In this document: positions 50,879 to 60,729 of the stretch, in pieces | Layout of the letters: every line of letters starts with the position of its first letter | Position numbering within the stretch: the first letter of the stretch is position 1 | Source: Salipiger marinus | GTDB taxonomy: Bacteria > Pseudomonadota > Alphaproteobacteria > Rhodobacterales > Rhodobacteraceae | Assembly (NCBI RefSeq): GCF_900100085.1 | Contig: NZ_FNEJ01000005.1 | Coordinates: 1 to 64,000 of the forward strand | DNA length: 64,000 nucleotides | Direction of reading: 5' to 3' | Position numbers and translations under genes: made by a program | The notes under the pieces: model-generated | What the model was told of the DNA's origin: nothing | Seen by the model: only the letters and a program-made list of their open reading frames with translations | Databases searched by the model: none

Positions 50879-52258
50879 TCAGTGCGACACGGCGATGGCC
50901 TCGTCCGAGGCCGACTGCGCGTCGCCACTGCGCAGGTTCGGGCGCAGTTCCAGCCCCAGCCGCGACCGCAGCGTGTCCCCGGCATAGTCGGTCTGCGCCA
51001 GACCCCGGCGCCGCAGTTCCGGCATCAGCAGCGTCAGGAAATCCTCGGCGCCGCCCGGCATGTAGGGGGCCATCAGGTTCCAGCCGTCGCAGGCGCCATC
51101 CTCGAACCAGTCCTGCATCAGATCTGCGATCTGCGCCGGGGTGCCGCAGCAGACATTATGCCCGGACGAGATCGAGATCTCCTCATAGACCTGCCGGATG
51201 GTCATCGGGGTGCGTTCCAGCCGCCGTTCCCACTGCACGATGGCGCTTTTGACGCCGTTCGATTCCGGCAGCGGCAGCGGCATCAGCTCTTCGGGGTCGC
51301 GGTCGCTGAGATCACCGAACATCTTGGAAATCAGCTGCAGCCCCACCGCCGGATGGACCAGCGATTTCATCTCGTCAAGCTTGGCCTGCGCCTCGGCTTC
51401 GGTGGTGCCGATGATCGGCATGATGCCCGGCATGATCATCACCTTGTCCGGGTCACGCCCGGCGGCGGCCACGCGCGCCTTCATGTCGGCATAGAACTCC
51501 TGCGCGATGCCCTTGTCCTTCTGCCCGGTATAGATGATGTCGGCGATCCGCGCGCCAAGATCGCGCCCCGGCCCCGAACCGCCTGCCTGCGCGATCACCG
51601 GATGCCCCTGCGGCGAGCGTGCAAGGTTCAGCGGCCCGCGCACCTGATAATGCGGCCCCTTGTGGTTCAGCAGATGCATGCCCTCGGGCCGGAAATAGCG
51701 CCCCTCTGCCTTGTCGCGCACGAAGGCGTCGTCATCCCAGCTATCCCAGAGCCCGGTGACCACGTCGAAGAATTCATTGGCGCGCTCATAGCGTTCGGAA
51801 TGGTCCATCAGCGCATCGCGGCTGAAATTCAGCGCCTCTTCCTCGGACCAGCCGGTGACCACGTTCCAGCCCGCGCGCCCGTCAGAGATGTGATCCAGAG
51901 AGGCGAACTTGCGGGCCAGCGCATAGGGTTCGTTATAGGTGGTCGAGGCGGTGCAGATCAGGCCGATCCGGTCGGTGACCGCCGCCACGGCGGCCAGCAG
52001 GGTCAGCGGCTCGAACCGGTCGATATGGCCGTGGCGGCTCAGTTCTTCGGCATCCTTGTGCGGGATGCGCACGGCGGCGCCGTCGGCCAGGAACATGAAG
52101 TCGATCTTCTGCTCCTCGGCGGCCTTGATGATCCGGGCATAGCCTTTGAAGTCATTCGCGATCCCGGCATCGGCATCGGGATGGCGCCAGCCCGAATTAT
52201 GGGCGCCGTTCTGCACCATGTTGATGCCGATCTTCATGCGGCGGGGGGGGTTGGTCAT
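50879..52258 (-). CDS. LLM-class flavin-dependent monooxygenase, NtaA/SnaA/DszA/SoxA family (second)
   Basis: A 459-residue relative of the neighbouring monooxygenase with the same order of motifs: SGWRHPDADAGIANDFKGYA, AAEEQKIDFMFLADGAAVR, CTASTTYNEPYALARKFASL, HISDGRAGWNVVTGWSEEEA, VIAQAGGSGPGRDLGARIAD, GTPAQIADLMQDWFEDGACD. The two diverge clearly, so they probably act on related but different substrates. The ATG has AGGAG seven bases ahead. It ends the leftward operon, 31 bp behind the ATPase gene. Confidence 0.88.
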   Translation of the reverse strand: MTNPPRRMKIGINMVQNGAHNSGWRHPDADAGIANDFKGYARIIKAAEEQKIDFMFLADGAAVRIPHKDAEELSRHGHIDRFEPLTLLAAVAAVTDRIGLICTASTTYNEPYALARKFASLDHISDGRAGWNVVTGWSEEEALNFSRDALMDHSERYERANEFFDVVTGLWDSWDDDAFVRDKAEGRYFRPEGMHLLNHKGPHYQVRGPLNLARSPQGHPVIAQAGGSGPGRDLGARIADIIYTGQKDKGIAQEFYADMKARVAAAGRDPDKVMIMPGIMPIIGTTEAEAQAKLDEMKSLVHPAVGLQLISKMFGDLSDRDPEELMPLPLPESNGVKSAIVQWERRLERTPMTIRQVYEEISISSGHNVCCGTPAQIADLMQDWFEDGACDGWNLMAPYMPGGAEDFLTLLMPELRRRGLAQTDYAGDTLRSRLGLELRPNLRSGDAQSASDEAIAVSH

Positions 52259-52289
52259 GGTCGTCTCCTTTTCCGGCGGCGCCGGGTGG

Positions 52290-53429
52290 TCAATGGTCGG
52301 AAGCGGGGGCGGCCCCCAGCGGGAAATGGCAGGCACAGCCCCGCCCCCCGTCATGGCTGGCCAGAGGCAGATCCTCGACGCAGCGGCGCGGAAGCTCGTG
52401 GTCCCCCTGCGCCACCCGCGCGGCGGCGGGCAGGCCGGGCGCCACGCGCCGCGCCTGCGGACAGCGGGTGTGAAAGACGCAGCCCGAGGGCAGCGCGAGC
52501 GGGCTGGGGATGCTGCCCTCCAGCAGCGCCACCTCGCGGCCGCGCTCGAATTCGGGATCGTCGCTGGCCACCACGGACAGCAGGCTTTCGGAATAGGGAT
52601 GGCGCGGGCTCATGCAGACATCGCGCGCAGGGCCCTGTTCGACAAAGCGGCCCAGATACATGACGCCGGTGTCATCGGCGAAATGGCTGACCAGCGCCAG
52701 ATCATGGGTGATGATGACATAGGTCAGCCCCAGCCGGTCCTGCAATTCCACCAGCAGGTTGACGATCTGCGCCTGAATCGACACGTCAAGCGCGCTTACC
52801 GGCTCGTCGAGCACAAGGATCTCCGGTTCGAGGATGATCGCGCGGGCGATGGCCACGCGCTGACGCTGGCCCCCCGACAGTTCGTTGGCGTAGCGGTCCA
52901 GATGCGCGGGGCTCAGCCCCACCTGACGGATGACCCGTTCGATCCGGGCGCGCTGTTCGGCGCGGTCGCGGGTGATGTCATGCACCACCAGCGCCTCGCG
53001 CAGCACCTCGCGCACCCGCATGCGCGGATCGATGGAGGCGCGCGGATCCTGCAGCACCAGCTGCACCCTGCGCCGCAGCCGCCGACGGTCGCGGGCGGTC
53101 AGCCCCGACAGGCGGGTGCCGTCCACGATGACCTCGCCAGAGGTCATCCGCACCAGCCCGACCAGCGCGCGGGCGAGCGTGCTTTTGCCCGACCCGCTTT
53201 CGCCGACAATGGCGTAACAGCTGCCGCGCGGGACGCTGAAGCTGACATTCTGGACCGCGCGCACATGGCGCTGCACCCCGGTCCGGAAGAAGGAGCGCCC
53301 GACCGGGAAGGACACGCAGAGATCCTGCACCTCCAGATGGCGGGCGGCAGGCACGGTCGCGGGGGCCTGCTGCGCCGGGCTTTCCTGCGCGGGCTGGGCA
53401 GGGCGAAGGTGGCGCAGGTCACGCGGCAT
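52290..53429 (-). CDS. Dipeptide-type ABC ATPase (DppF-like, second system)
   Basis: A 379-residue ATPase with an extra Ala-, Pro- and Gln-rich N-terminus (residues about 8-28). Walker [18 protein letters not shown]-loop LVLQDPRASIDP, signature ELSGGQRQRVAIARAI, Walker B ILVLDEPVSALDVS and H-loop ITHDLALVSH, then GCVFHTRCPQARRV. Motifs are intact. Its start overlaps the fused permease-ATPase gene's end by 11 bp. Confidence 0.92.
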   Translation of the reverse strand: MPRDLRHLRPAQPAQESPAQQAPATVPAARHLEVQDLCVSFPVGRSFFRTGVQRHVRAVQNVSFSVPRGSCYAIVGESGSGKSTLARALVGLVRMTSGEVIVDGTRLSGLTARDRRRLRRRVQLVLQDPRASIDPRMRVREVLREALVVHDITRDRAEQRARIERVIRQVGLSPAHLDRYANELSGGQRQRVAIARAIILEPEILVLDEPVSALDVSIQAQIVNLLVELQDRLGLTYVIITHDLALVSHFADDTGVMYLGRFVEQGPARDVCMSPRHPYSESLLSVVASDDPEFERGREVALLEGSIPSPLALPSGCVFHTRCPQARRVAPGLPAAARVAQGDHELPRRCVEDLPLASHDGGRGCACHFPLGAAPASDH

Positions 53430-55407
53430 GAAGGCTCTCCGTCTCGTCGGGAAAATGGCAGGCCACGTCGGCCTTGCCGCAGCGGGTCAGTTCGGGCGCG
53501 CGGGTGGTGCAGACCGCCCGGCCCCCGGACCGCGCGCAGCGCGGCGCAAAGGCGCAGCCCGGCGGCAGCTGGCCCAGCATCGGCGGCTCGCCGTCGATGG
53601 CGGGCAGCATCCGGGTGCCGCCGCCATGGCGCAGCTTGGGCGTGGAGGCGGCCAGCGCGCGGGTATAGGGGTGGCGGGGCCTGCGGAACACCTCCTCCAC
53701 CGGTCCCGTCTCGACGATGCGCCCGGCATAGATCACCGCCACGTCATCGGCATACCGCGCCACAAGGCCCAGATCGTGGGTCACCAGCATCATCGCCATG
53801 TCCCGCTCTTTCTGCATCTGGCGCAGCAGGGTCAGGATCTGCTGCTGGATGGTCACGTCCAGCGCCGAGGTCGGCTCGTCCGCAAGCAGCAGTTCCGGCT
53901 CCTGCGCCAGCGCGATGGCGATGACGATGCGCTGTTTCATCCCGCCGGAGAACTGGTGCGGCCATGCGTCCAGACGGCTTTCGGGATCGGCGATCTGCAC
54001 CGCCTTCAGCAGCGCGATGGAGCGGTCGCGCACCTCTGCCGGGCTCATCCGGCGGCCCGAGGTGATCGCCTCCGCCAGCTGCGCGCCCACGGTCATCACC
54101 GGGTTGAGCGCGCTTGCCGCATCCTGAAAGACCACGCCGATATGCTGCCGCCGCAGCGCCTGCACCTGCGCCCCGCTGAGCGCCGAGACCTCTTCGGTTC
54201 CGATCCGCAGCGAGCCGCCCGACACCAGGGCCTGACCGCGGGGCAGCAGCGTGGCGACGGCGCGCAGCAGCGTGCTTTTGCCCGACCCGCTTTCGCCCAC
54301 CACGGCCAGCGTGCGCCCGCGCCGCAGCGCAAAATCCACGCCGCGCACCGCCGGAAGCGGACCCTTGTCGGTGAGATAGGAAATTTCCAGATCGCGCCCG
54401 ATGGCGGCGGCATCGCCCACGGTTTCGGCCCGGGCCCGCGCCTGTGCGGCGGTTTCGCGCGGCACCGGCAGCGCCCGCCCGCCGTTCAGCAGCCGGGCCA
54501 GCAGCCCCTGCCCCCGCCGCCGCCGCGCGCTGGTGGGATCGTAGATGTTGCGCAGTTCCTCGCCCAGCAGGTTGAACCCAAGTGCCGACAGCGCAAGGAA
54601 CAGCCCCGGAAAGGTCGCCATATAGGGATGGGTGCGGATGTAGGACCGGCTTTCGCCCAGCATCGTGCCCCATTCCGGTTCGGGCGGCTGGGTGCCGAGG
54701 CCAAGAAAGCTCAGACCGGAGGCGTTGAGCAGGGTCGAGGCGAAAAGCAGGCTGCAGAGCGTGACAAGGATGCCGCCCATATTGGGCAGGACATGCCGCC
54801 CCATCACCCGCAGCGGCGAACAGCCCAGAGAGACGCTGCCCTCTACAAAGGGTTCGGCAAGGGTGCTCATGGCGACGGCGCGGGTGGTGCGGATGAACAC
54901 CGGCACCGACACGATGCCCACGGCAAGGATCACGTTCAGCGTGCTGGGCCCCATGATCGCCACGATGGCCAGCGCAAAGACGATGTCGGGAAAGGACAGC
55001 AGGATGTCGACGCCGCGCATCAGCAGGCTGTCGAAGGTGCCGCGCAGATAGGCCGCCGCCAGCCCCAGCGGCACGCCGATGACAAAGGCCACCGCCACGC
55101 CGCCCACGCCGATGCCGATGGAGGTCCGCGCGCCCAGCAGGATGCGGCTGAACACGTCGCGGCCCAGCTGGTCGGTGCCGAACCAGTGCTCCGCCGAAGG
55201 GGGCTGCAGCGTGGCCATGAAGTTCTGCGCGTAAGGATCCTGCGGCGCGAGCCACGCACCGAACAGCGCAAGGATCATCATGAAGCCCACCAGCAGCAGC
55301 CCGATCAGGCCTTTCGGCGCGCGGGCGATGCGGCGCAGGGTGGCCAGCCGCGGATGCATCAGCAGGCCTGCGCGGGGCGCTGCGGCGGAAGGATGTGTCA
55401 TGGTCAT
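53419..55407 (-). CDS. Fused ABC permease (DppC-like) and ATPase (DppD-like)
   Basis: A 662-residue single-chain fusion. Residues about 1-300 are a DppC permease (RAPKGLIGLLLVGFMMILAL, HWFGTDQLGRDVFSRILLGA, and the EAA loop SLGCSPLRVMGRHVLPNMGG). Residues about 345-662 are a DppD ATPase (Walker [20 protein letters not shown]-loop VFQDAASALNP, signature QFSGGMKQRIVIAIAL, Walker B LLLADEPTSALDVT, and the C-terminal GCAFAPRCARSGGRAVC). A linker rich in Arg and Ala joins them with no internal stop. In the first system the same functions are two genes. Confidence 0.9.
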   Translation of the reverse strand: MTMTHPSAAAPRAGLLMHPRLATLRRIARAPKGLIGLLLVGFMMILALFGAWLAPQDPYAQNFMATLQPPSAEHWFGTDQLGRDVFSRILLGARTSIGIGVGGVAVAFVIGVPLGLAAAYLRGTFDSLLMRGVDILLSFPDIVFALAIVAIMGPSTLNVILAVGIVSVPVFIRTTRAVAMSTLAEPFVEGSVSLGCSPLRVMGRHVLPNMGGILVTLCSLLFASTLLNASGLSFLGLGTQPPEPEWGTMLGESRSYIRTHPYMATFPGLFLALSALGFNLLGEELRNIYDPTSARRRRGQGLLARLLNGGRALPVPRETAAQARARAETVGDAAAIGRDLEISYLTDKGPLPAVRGVDFALRRGRTLAVVGESGSGKSTLLRAVATLLPRGQALVSGGSLRIGTEEVSALSGAQVQALRRQHIGVVFQDAASALNPVMTVGAQLAEAITSGRRMSPAEVRDRSIALLKAVQIADPESRLDAWPHQFSGGMKQRIVIAIALAQEPELLLADEPTSALDVTIQQQILTLLRQMQKERDMAMMLVTHDLGLVARYADDVAVIYAGRIVETGPVEEVFRRPRHPYTRALAASTPKLRHGGGTRMLPAIDGEPPMLGQLPPGCAFAPRCARSGGRAVCTTRAPELTRCGKADVACHFPDETESLHAA

Positions 55408-55420
55408 CGGAGGCCCCTTT

Positions 55421-56344
55421 TCACGCGGCGGTGTAATCGCGCGTCCGCGGGTCGAGCCATTGCCCGAGCAGATCCGTCGCAAGGTTGATGAGAACGAAGA
55501 ACACCGCGAACATCAGCACGCTGTACTGGATGACCGGATAGTCGGAACTGCTGACGGCGCTGACCAGCAGCCGCCCCAGTCCGGGCACGCCAAAGACGGT
55601 TTCGGTCACCACGGAACCGCCCAGCATGCCGCCGAACTGCACCCCCGCCACGCTGACGGCGGCAATCAGCGAATTGCGCAGCGCATGGCGCAGGATCACC
55701 ACATGTTCCGACAGCCCCTTGGAGCGGGCGGTGTCGAGGTAATCCTTGCCCATCACCTCCAGGAGGTTGGCGGTGACCAGTCGGCTGAACAGCGCGGCGG
55801 GCCGGGTCGCCACCACCAGAACCGGCAGCACGTAATGCGCAGGCGTCGCCGCCCCCGCCGCCGGAAGCCAGCCCAGATTCACCGCAAAGAGCCAGATGCA
55901 GAGCAGGCCCAGCCAGTAGATCGGCATGGAAATGCCCGCCAGCGTCAGCACCGTCACCACGGCATCGAACCACCCGCCCTGCCGCAGCGCGCAGATGACG
56001 CCCGTCACCACCCCGAAGGCGAGCCCGATCACCAGCCCGCCGATGGCGATGATCAGCGTCTTGGGCATGCGCTCGGTGATTTCCAGAACCACCGGGCGCG
56101 AGGTCCGGAACGAGGTGGCGATCTCGGGATCGACCACGCCGCGCAGGAACAGCATGTAGCGTTCCAGCGGCGGGCGGTCGAGCCCGAGGTGATGCCGGAT
56201 GTCGGCAAGCTCGTCTTCGGTGGCCATGTTCCCCGCAAGGTGCAGCGCCGGATCGCCGGGGATCAGGTCGACGAACCAGAAGGCCAGCAGACTGACCACA
56301 AAGAGGGTCGGGATGGCGACGGCGAAACGTCTGAGGATGAACAT
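55421..56344 (-). CDS. Dipeptide-type ABC permease (DppB-like, second system)
   Basis: A 307-residue permease: MFILRRFAVAIPTLFVVSLL, IPGDPALHLAGNMATEDELA, GISMPIYWLGLLCIWLFAVN, and the EAA loop TARSKGLSEHVVILRHALRN. The layout of six helices with a long first periplasmic loop is normal. It lies 12 bp behind the binding-protein gene and 13 bp ahead of the fused gene. Confidence 0.92.
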   Translation of the reverse strand: MFILRRFAVAIPTLFVVSLLAFWFVDLIPGDPALHLAGNMATEDELADIRHHLGLDRPPLERYMLFLRGVVDPEIATSFRTSRPVVLEITERMPKTLIIAIGGLVIGLAFGVVTGVICALRQGGWFDAVVTVLTLAGISMPIYWLGLLCIWLFAVNLGWLPAAGAATPAHYVLPVLVVATRPAALFSRLVTANLLEVMGKDYLDTARSKGLSEHVVILRHALRNSLIAAVSVAGVQFGGMLGGSVVTETVFGVPGLGRLLVSAVSSSDYPVIQYSVLMFAVFFVLINLATDLLGQWLDPRTRDYTAA

Positions 56345-56356
56345 GGCCCGCCGTCC

Positions 56357-57922
56357 TCAGCCGTCGACCGAGACTTGGACGGTGTCGAACAGCATCGTCT
56401 CGTCCGGGCGGATGGTGAAGCCGGTGACGGTGTCGGCGATGCCGATGGCCTGCTTCTGATACCACAGGAAGACGAAGGGCATCTCGTCCCAGACGATCTG
56501 CTGGATCTCGGCGTAGATCTTCTTCTGCTCCTCAAGGTCGGTGGTGGCCCGGCCTTCGGCCAGCAGGCTGTCGACCCGCGCGTTGTTGAAACCGGTGGTG
56601 TTGGCGGACACTCCGCTGCGGAACAGGCGATAGACGGTAAAATCGATGCCCGCCGTGGCCCGCCCGATCATCGACATGTCATAGCTGCGCTCTTCGATCG
56701 GCACCTGATGGGCCGCGGACCAGCTGGGCAGATCCAGCACGTTGGGCGTGGCCTTGACGCCGATCGCCTGCCACTGGCCGGTCAGCGCCTGACAGACCTG
56801 CGAGTCCTTGATGTAGCGGCCGTTGGGGCAGTTCACCCGCAGTTCCAGCGGGCTGTCCGGCCCGAACCCGGCCTCGGCCAGAAGCGCCTTGGCGCGTTCG
56901 GGATCATAGGGTTTGGGTTCAAAGGTCACGCGCAGCGCATCCTCGGTGCCGGGGCCCACCTGTCCCTGCGACGGCGTGCCGAGCCCGCCGAGGATGCCCT
57001 GCACCATGCCGTCGCGGTCGATGGAGATATTGAGCGCCTCGCGCACCCGCTTGTCTTCGAGCGGGCCGCGCAGCACCATCTCCATCGAGATGGAGAACAT
57101 GCTGTCGGGCAGGATCACCGAGGCACTATCAAGCGCGTCGATGGTCGGGATCGATTCCGCGGGCACCCGGTCGACGATGTCGACCTCGCCCGTCTCCAGC
57201 AGCGCCATGCGCGAGCCGTCCTCGGGCACGGCCATGAAGGTGACGCGTTCCAGCGTGGCCGGGCGCGCGCCCTTGTAATCGGGGTTCGGCACCAGAGTGA
57301 ACCGCTCGCCGCCGATGAACTCCTCGACCATGTAGGGACCGCTGCCCACCGGCTTGCGGCCATATTCCGCCCCCATCTCGGCATTGGCTTCGGTGTCGAT
57401 GATCCCGGCGGCGCTGTTGGCCAGCAGCATCAGCACATGGCCATTGGGTTCGGCCATGTGAAAGACGACCGTATCCTCGCCCTGCGCCTCGGCCTTGCCG
57501 AGCGAGGCATAAAGCCCGGCATAGATCGAGCCGCTGTCAGGATCGAGCAGCTGGTTGAACGAGGCGGCGACCGCCTCTGCATTGACCGGCCTGCCATTGG
57601 TGAAGCTGTGCCCGGTCTCGAAGCTGACGGTGAAGGTCATGCCATCCTCGGACCAGCCGTAATCGGTGGCAAGCGCGGGCACCACCTTGTTGTCGGCATC
57701 GATGCGGAACAGCTGCTGGAACACCAGCCCGTCCACCGTATTGCCCACGGGCAGCGAATTCACATGCGGATGGAAGGTGGTGGCATCGGCCCCCACGGCG
57801 ATGCGCAGCTCGCCCTCGGGGGCGGCGATGGCGGCAAGCGGCAGCGCCGTCGCCAGCAGCAGCGAGGCGGCCACAGTGCGGGCGCGGAAGGAAGATCGGA
57901 CAGCAGAAAGGATCTGGTTCAT
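56357..57922 (-). CDS. Dipeptide-type ABC substrate-binding protein (canonical order)
   Basis: A 521-residue periplasmic protein with a Sec-type signal (VAASLLLATALPLAAIAA). The order is the usual one for SBP_bac_5: TFHPHVNSLPVGNTVDGLVF and LATDYGWSEDGMTFTVSFE first, GSGPYMVEEFIGGERFTLVP in the middle, then PYDPERAKALLAEAGFG, VCQALTGQWQAIGVKATPNV and IYAEIQQIVWDEMPFVFLWY at the end. It is therefore a good internal comparison for the permuted protein. First gene of the leftward operon. A Met six codons earlier is possible. Confidence 0.9.
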   Translation of the reverse strand: MNQILSAVRSSFRARTVAASLLLATALPLAAIAAPEGELRIAVGADATTFHPHVNSLPVGNTVDGLVFQQLFRIDADNKVVPALATDYGWSEDGMTFTVSFETGHSFTNGRPVNAEAVAASFNQLLDPDSGSIYAGLYASLGKAEAQGEDTVVFHMAEPNGHVLMLLANSAAGIIDTEANAEMGAEYGRKPVGSGPYMVEEFIGGERFTLVPNPDYKGARPATLERVTFMAVPEDGSRMALLETGEVDIVDRVPAESIPTIDALDSASVILPDSMFSISMEMVLRGPLEDKRVREALNISIDRDGMVQGILGGLGTPSQGQVGPGTEDALRVTFEPKPYDPERAKALLAEAGFGPDSPLELRVNCPNGRYIKDSQVCQALTGQWQAIGVKATPNVLDLPSWSAAHQVPIEERSYDMSMIGRATAGIDFTVYRLFRSGVSANTTGFNNARVDSLLAEGRATTDLEEQKKIYAEIQQIVWDEMPFVFLWYQKQAIGIADTVTGFTIRPDETMLFDTVQVSVDG

Positions 57923-58077
57923 GGCGGTTCCCGTTGGCATCAGGTTTCTGGCCTCCGAAGCGACAGGCCACGGAGATCGTTCAAGAAGATCCGGATTGTC
58001 CCAAGCTGTCGGGCGGCGTTCTGCGGTCGCCTCGCGGCATTGGGTAGGACCAGCTTGGCCAAGCCGCACCCCTGCTG

Positions 58078-58092
58078 TCAAATTATGATTGA
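58078..58092. promoter_or_regulatory. LysR-type T-N11-A box in the divergent region
   Basis: TCAA-ATTATGA-TTGA, a 4-bp-arm dyad of the T-N11-A form, 33 bp before lysR and about 155 bp before the ABC operon. It is a likely binding site for the adjacent LysR protein. Confidence 0.5.
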
Positions 58093-58124
58093 CGGGGCTC
58101 TATATCCTGAAGTTATGCTCTGGC

Positions 58125-59030
58125 ATGAATTACCGACAATGCGAGATCTTCGTCACCGCGCTGGAAGCGGGGTCCGTCACCGCCGCGGCGGACCGGCTTG
58201 GCCTGTCGCAGCCCGCCGTCAGCAAATCGCTGAAGCTGCTGGAGACGGAACTGGGGGTGCGGCTGTTCCGGCGCGGCGCCAAGGGGCTGCAGCCCACCGA
58301 CGAGGGGCGGTCGCTTTATCTGGAGGCGGCGCGGCTGACCGAAAGCTTCAGCCATCTCGAAGGCTATGCGCAGGGGCTGGCGCGGCTGGAACATGCCCGG
58401 CTGGAAATCAGCTGCATTCCCGCCCTGTCCATCGCGTGGCTGCCCGAGGCGATTTCGGACTTTCTCAGGGAATATGGCGACCTGTCGCTGTCGTTCCGGT
58501 CCTTCAGCTCTCCGGAGACGGTGCAGCGGGTGGCGCGGGGCGAGCTGGACATCGGCATCTCTCAGGCGAGAAACGAAGATCTTTCCATCGAAAAGACACG
58601 GCTTTTCGATCTGCACGCGGTCTGCGTGCTGCCGCCGCGGCACCGGCTGGCAGGGGCCGCGCAGATCCGGCTCGACCAGATTGCGGCAGAACGCATCCTG
58701 TCGCTGAGCACCGCCGACGAGATCCGCCGCAAGTTCGAGGCGCTGATGCTGATGGCCGGACATCCGGTTCAGGGCGGGATCGAGGTGGCGATCGGCGCGA
58801 TGCTGTGCCGGATGGTTGCCGACGGCCACGGGCTGGGCATCGTCGACGCGGAATCGGCGCGGCTTTTTGACGGGGCCGGAATCGTCGTCCGCCCGCTGGC
58901 CGAAGAGATCTCGGTGCCGATCTATCTGCTGCAGAACCCGCTCAAGCCGCAGTCGCTGATCGCGCGCAAATTCGTCGATCACCTGCTGCAGGTCACCGCC
59001 CCGCGCCGGGACACTCCCCGCGCCCCATGA
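58125..59030 (+). CDS. LysR-family regulator divergent from the second ABC-LLM operon
   Basis: A 301-residue LysR protein. HTH at residues 1-60 (MNYRQCEIFVTALEAGSVTA, then LSQPAVSKSLKLLETELGVR); effector domain with ISCIPALSIAWLPEAISDFL, ARGELDIGISQARNEDLSIE and MVADGHGLGIVDAESARLF. Same subgroup as the LysR at 42450, so each ABC-LLM operon has its own related regulator. ATG at 58125 chosen because it gives the standard LysR start. Confidence 0.87.
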   Translation: MNYRQCEIFVTALEAGSVTAAADRLGLSQPAVSKSLKLLETELGVRLFRRGAKGLQPTDEGRSLYLEAARLTESFSHLEGYAQGLARLEHARLEISCIPALSIAWLPEAISDFLREYGDLSLSFRSFSSPETVQRVARGELDIGISQARNEDLSIEKTRLFDLHAVCVLPPRHRLAGAAQIRLDQIAAERILSLSTADEIRRKFEALMLMAGHPVQGGIEVAIGAMLCRMVADGHGLGIVDAESARLFDGAGIVVRPLAEEISVPIYLLQNPLKPQSLIARKFVDHLLQVTAPRRDTPRAP

Positions 59031-59483
59031 ACCGCAGGTTATGGATCCATTCTGCACCACTGCCCGGCAGGCCGTAAAAATGCCGGTTTGATATGCATAT
59101 TTTAGAGCGGGGCTCCGGTTCACGCCTTCTGGCGCGTCCGTCAGCCTGACGTGGGGCGGGCTTGCAGCTTGGCCCGGCCCGCATCGCTCCGGCCAAGGAT
59201 CACCCCCCGGATCTTGCCCTCCCCCCGCTCGCTACAGCTGCGGCAGGAGGTGACGCTCCGGCGTTGCGCGGTGGCATGCCATGCCCCCGATCCAAGATCC
59301 GGGCTGCGGGGCGGTCGCATTTTTGGTGGTCCGTGTCGCAATTCCCGCCATGCGCCGGACCACGGCATGAGAGCCTGCGGCACCAAGGCACGGGACCGGA
59401 GGACCGACACACCGTCCTTCCCCACATGACAGCCAGCCCCGGATTCAGACGCGCCGCGCCGGACCAAGCCAAAGGAGATGCCG
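59031..59483. other. Intergenic region before the betaine locus
   Basis: About 450 bp without a recognisable gene. It begins with an AT-rich patch (ATATGCATATTTTAG near 59090) that could be a promoter. The rest is GC-rich. A ribosome site AAAGGAGA at 59471 belongs to the Rieske gene. Confidence 0.45.
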
Positions 59484-60725
<1,242 letters not shown>

Positions 60726-60729
60726 GGCG

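Noticed and set aside
53428-55488. Long plus-strand frame opposite the fused permease-ATPase
   Set aside because: Low-complexity Arg, Gln and His translation without any motif; the minus strand carries complete ABC motifs.
55280-58870. A nearly 1200-codon open frame on the plus strand across 55.3-58.9 kb
   Set aside because: It lies opposite the DppB and binding-protein genes and then runs out of frame through lysR; composition shows it is an antisense artefact.
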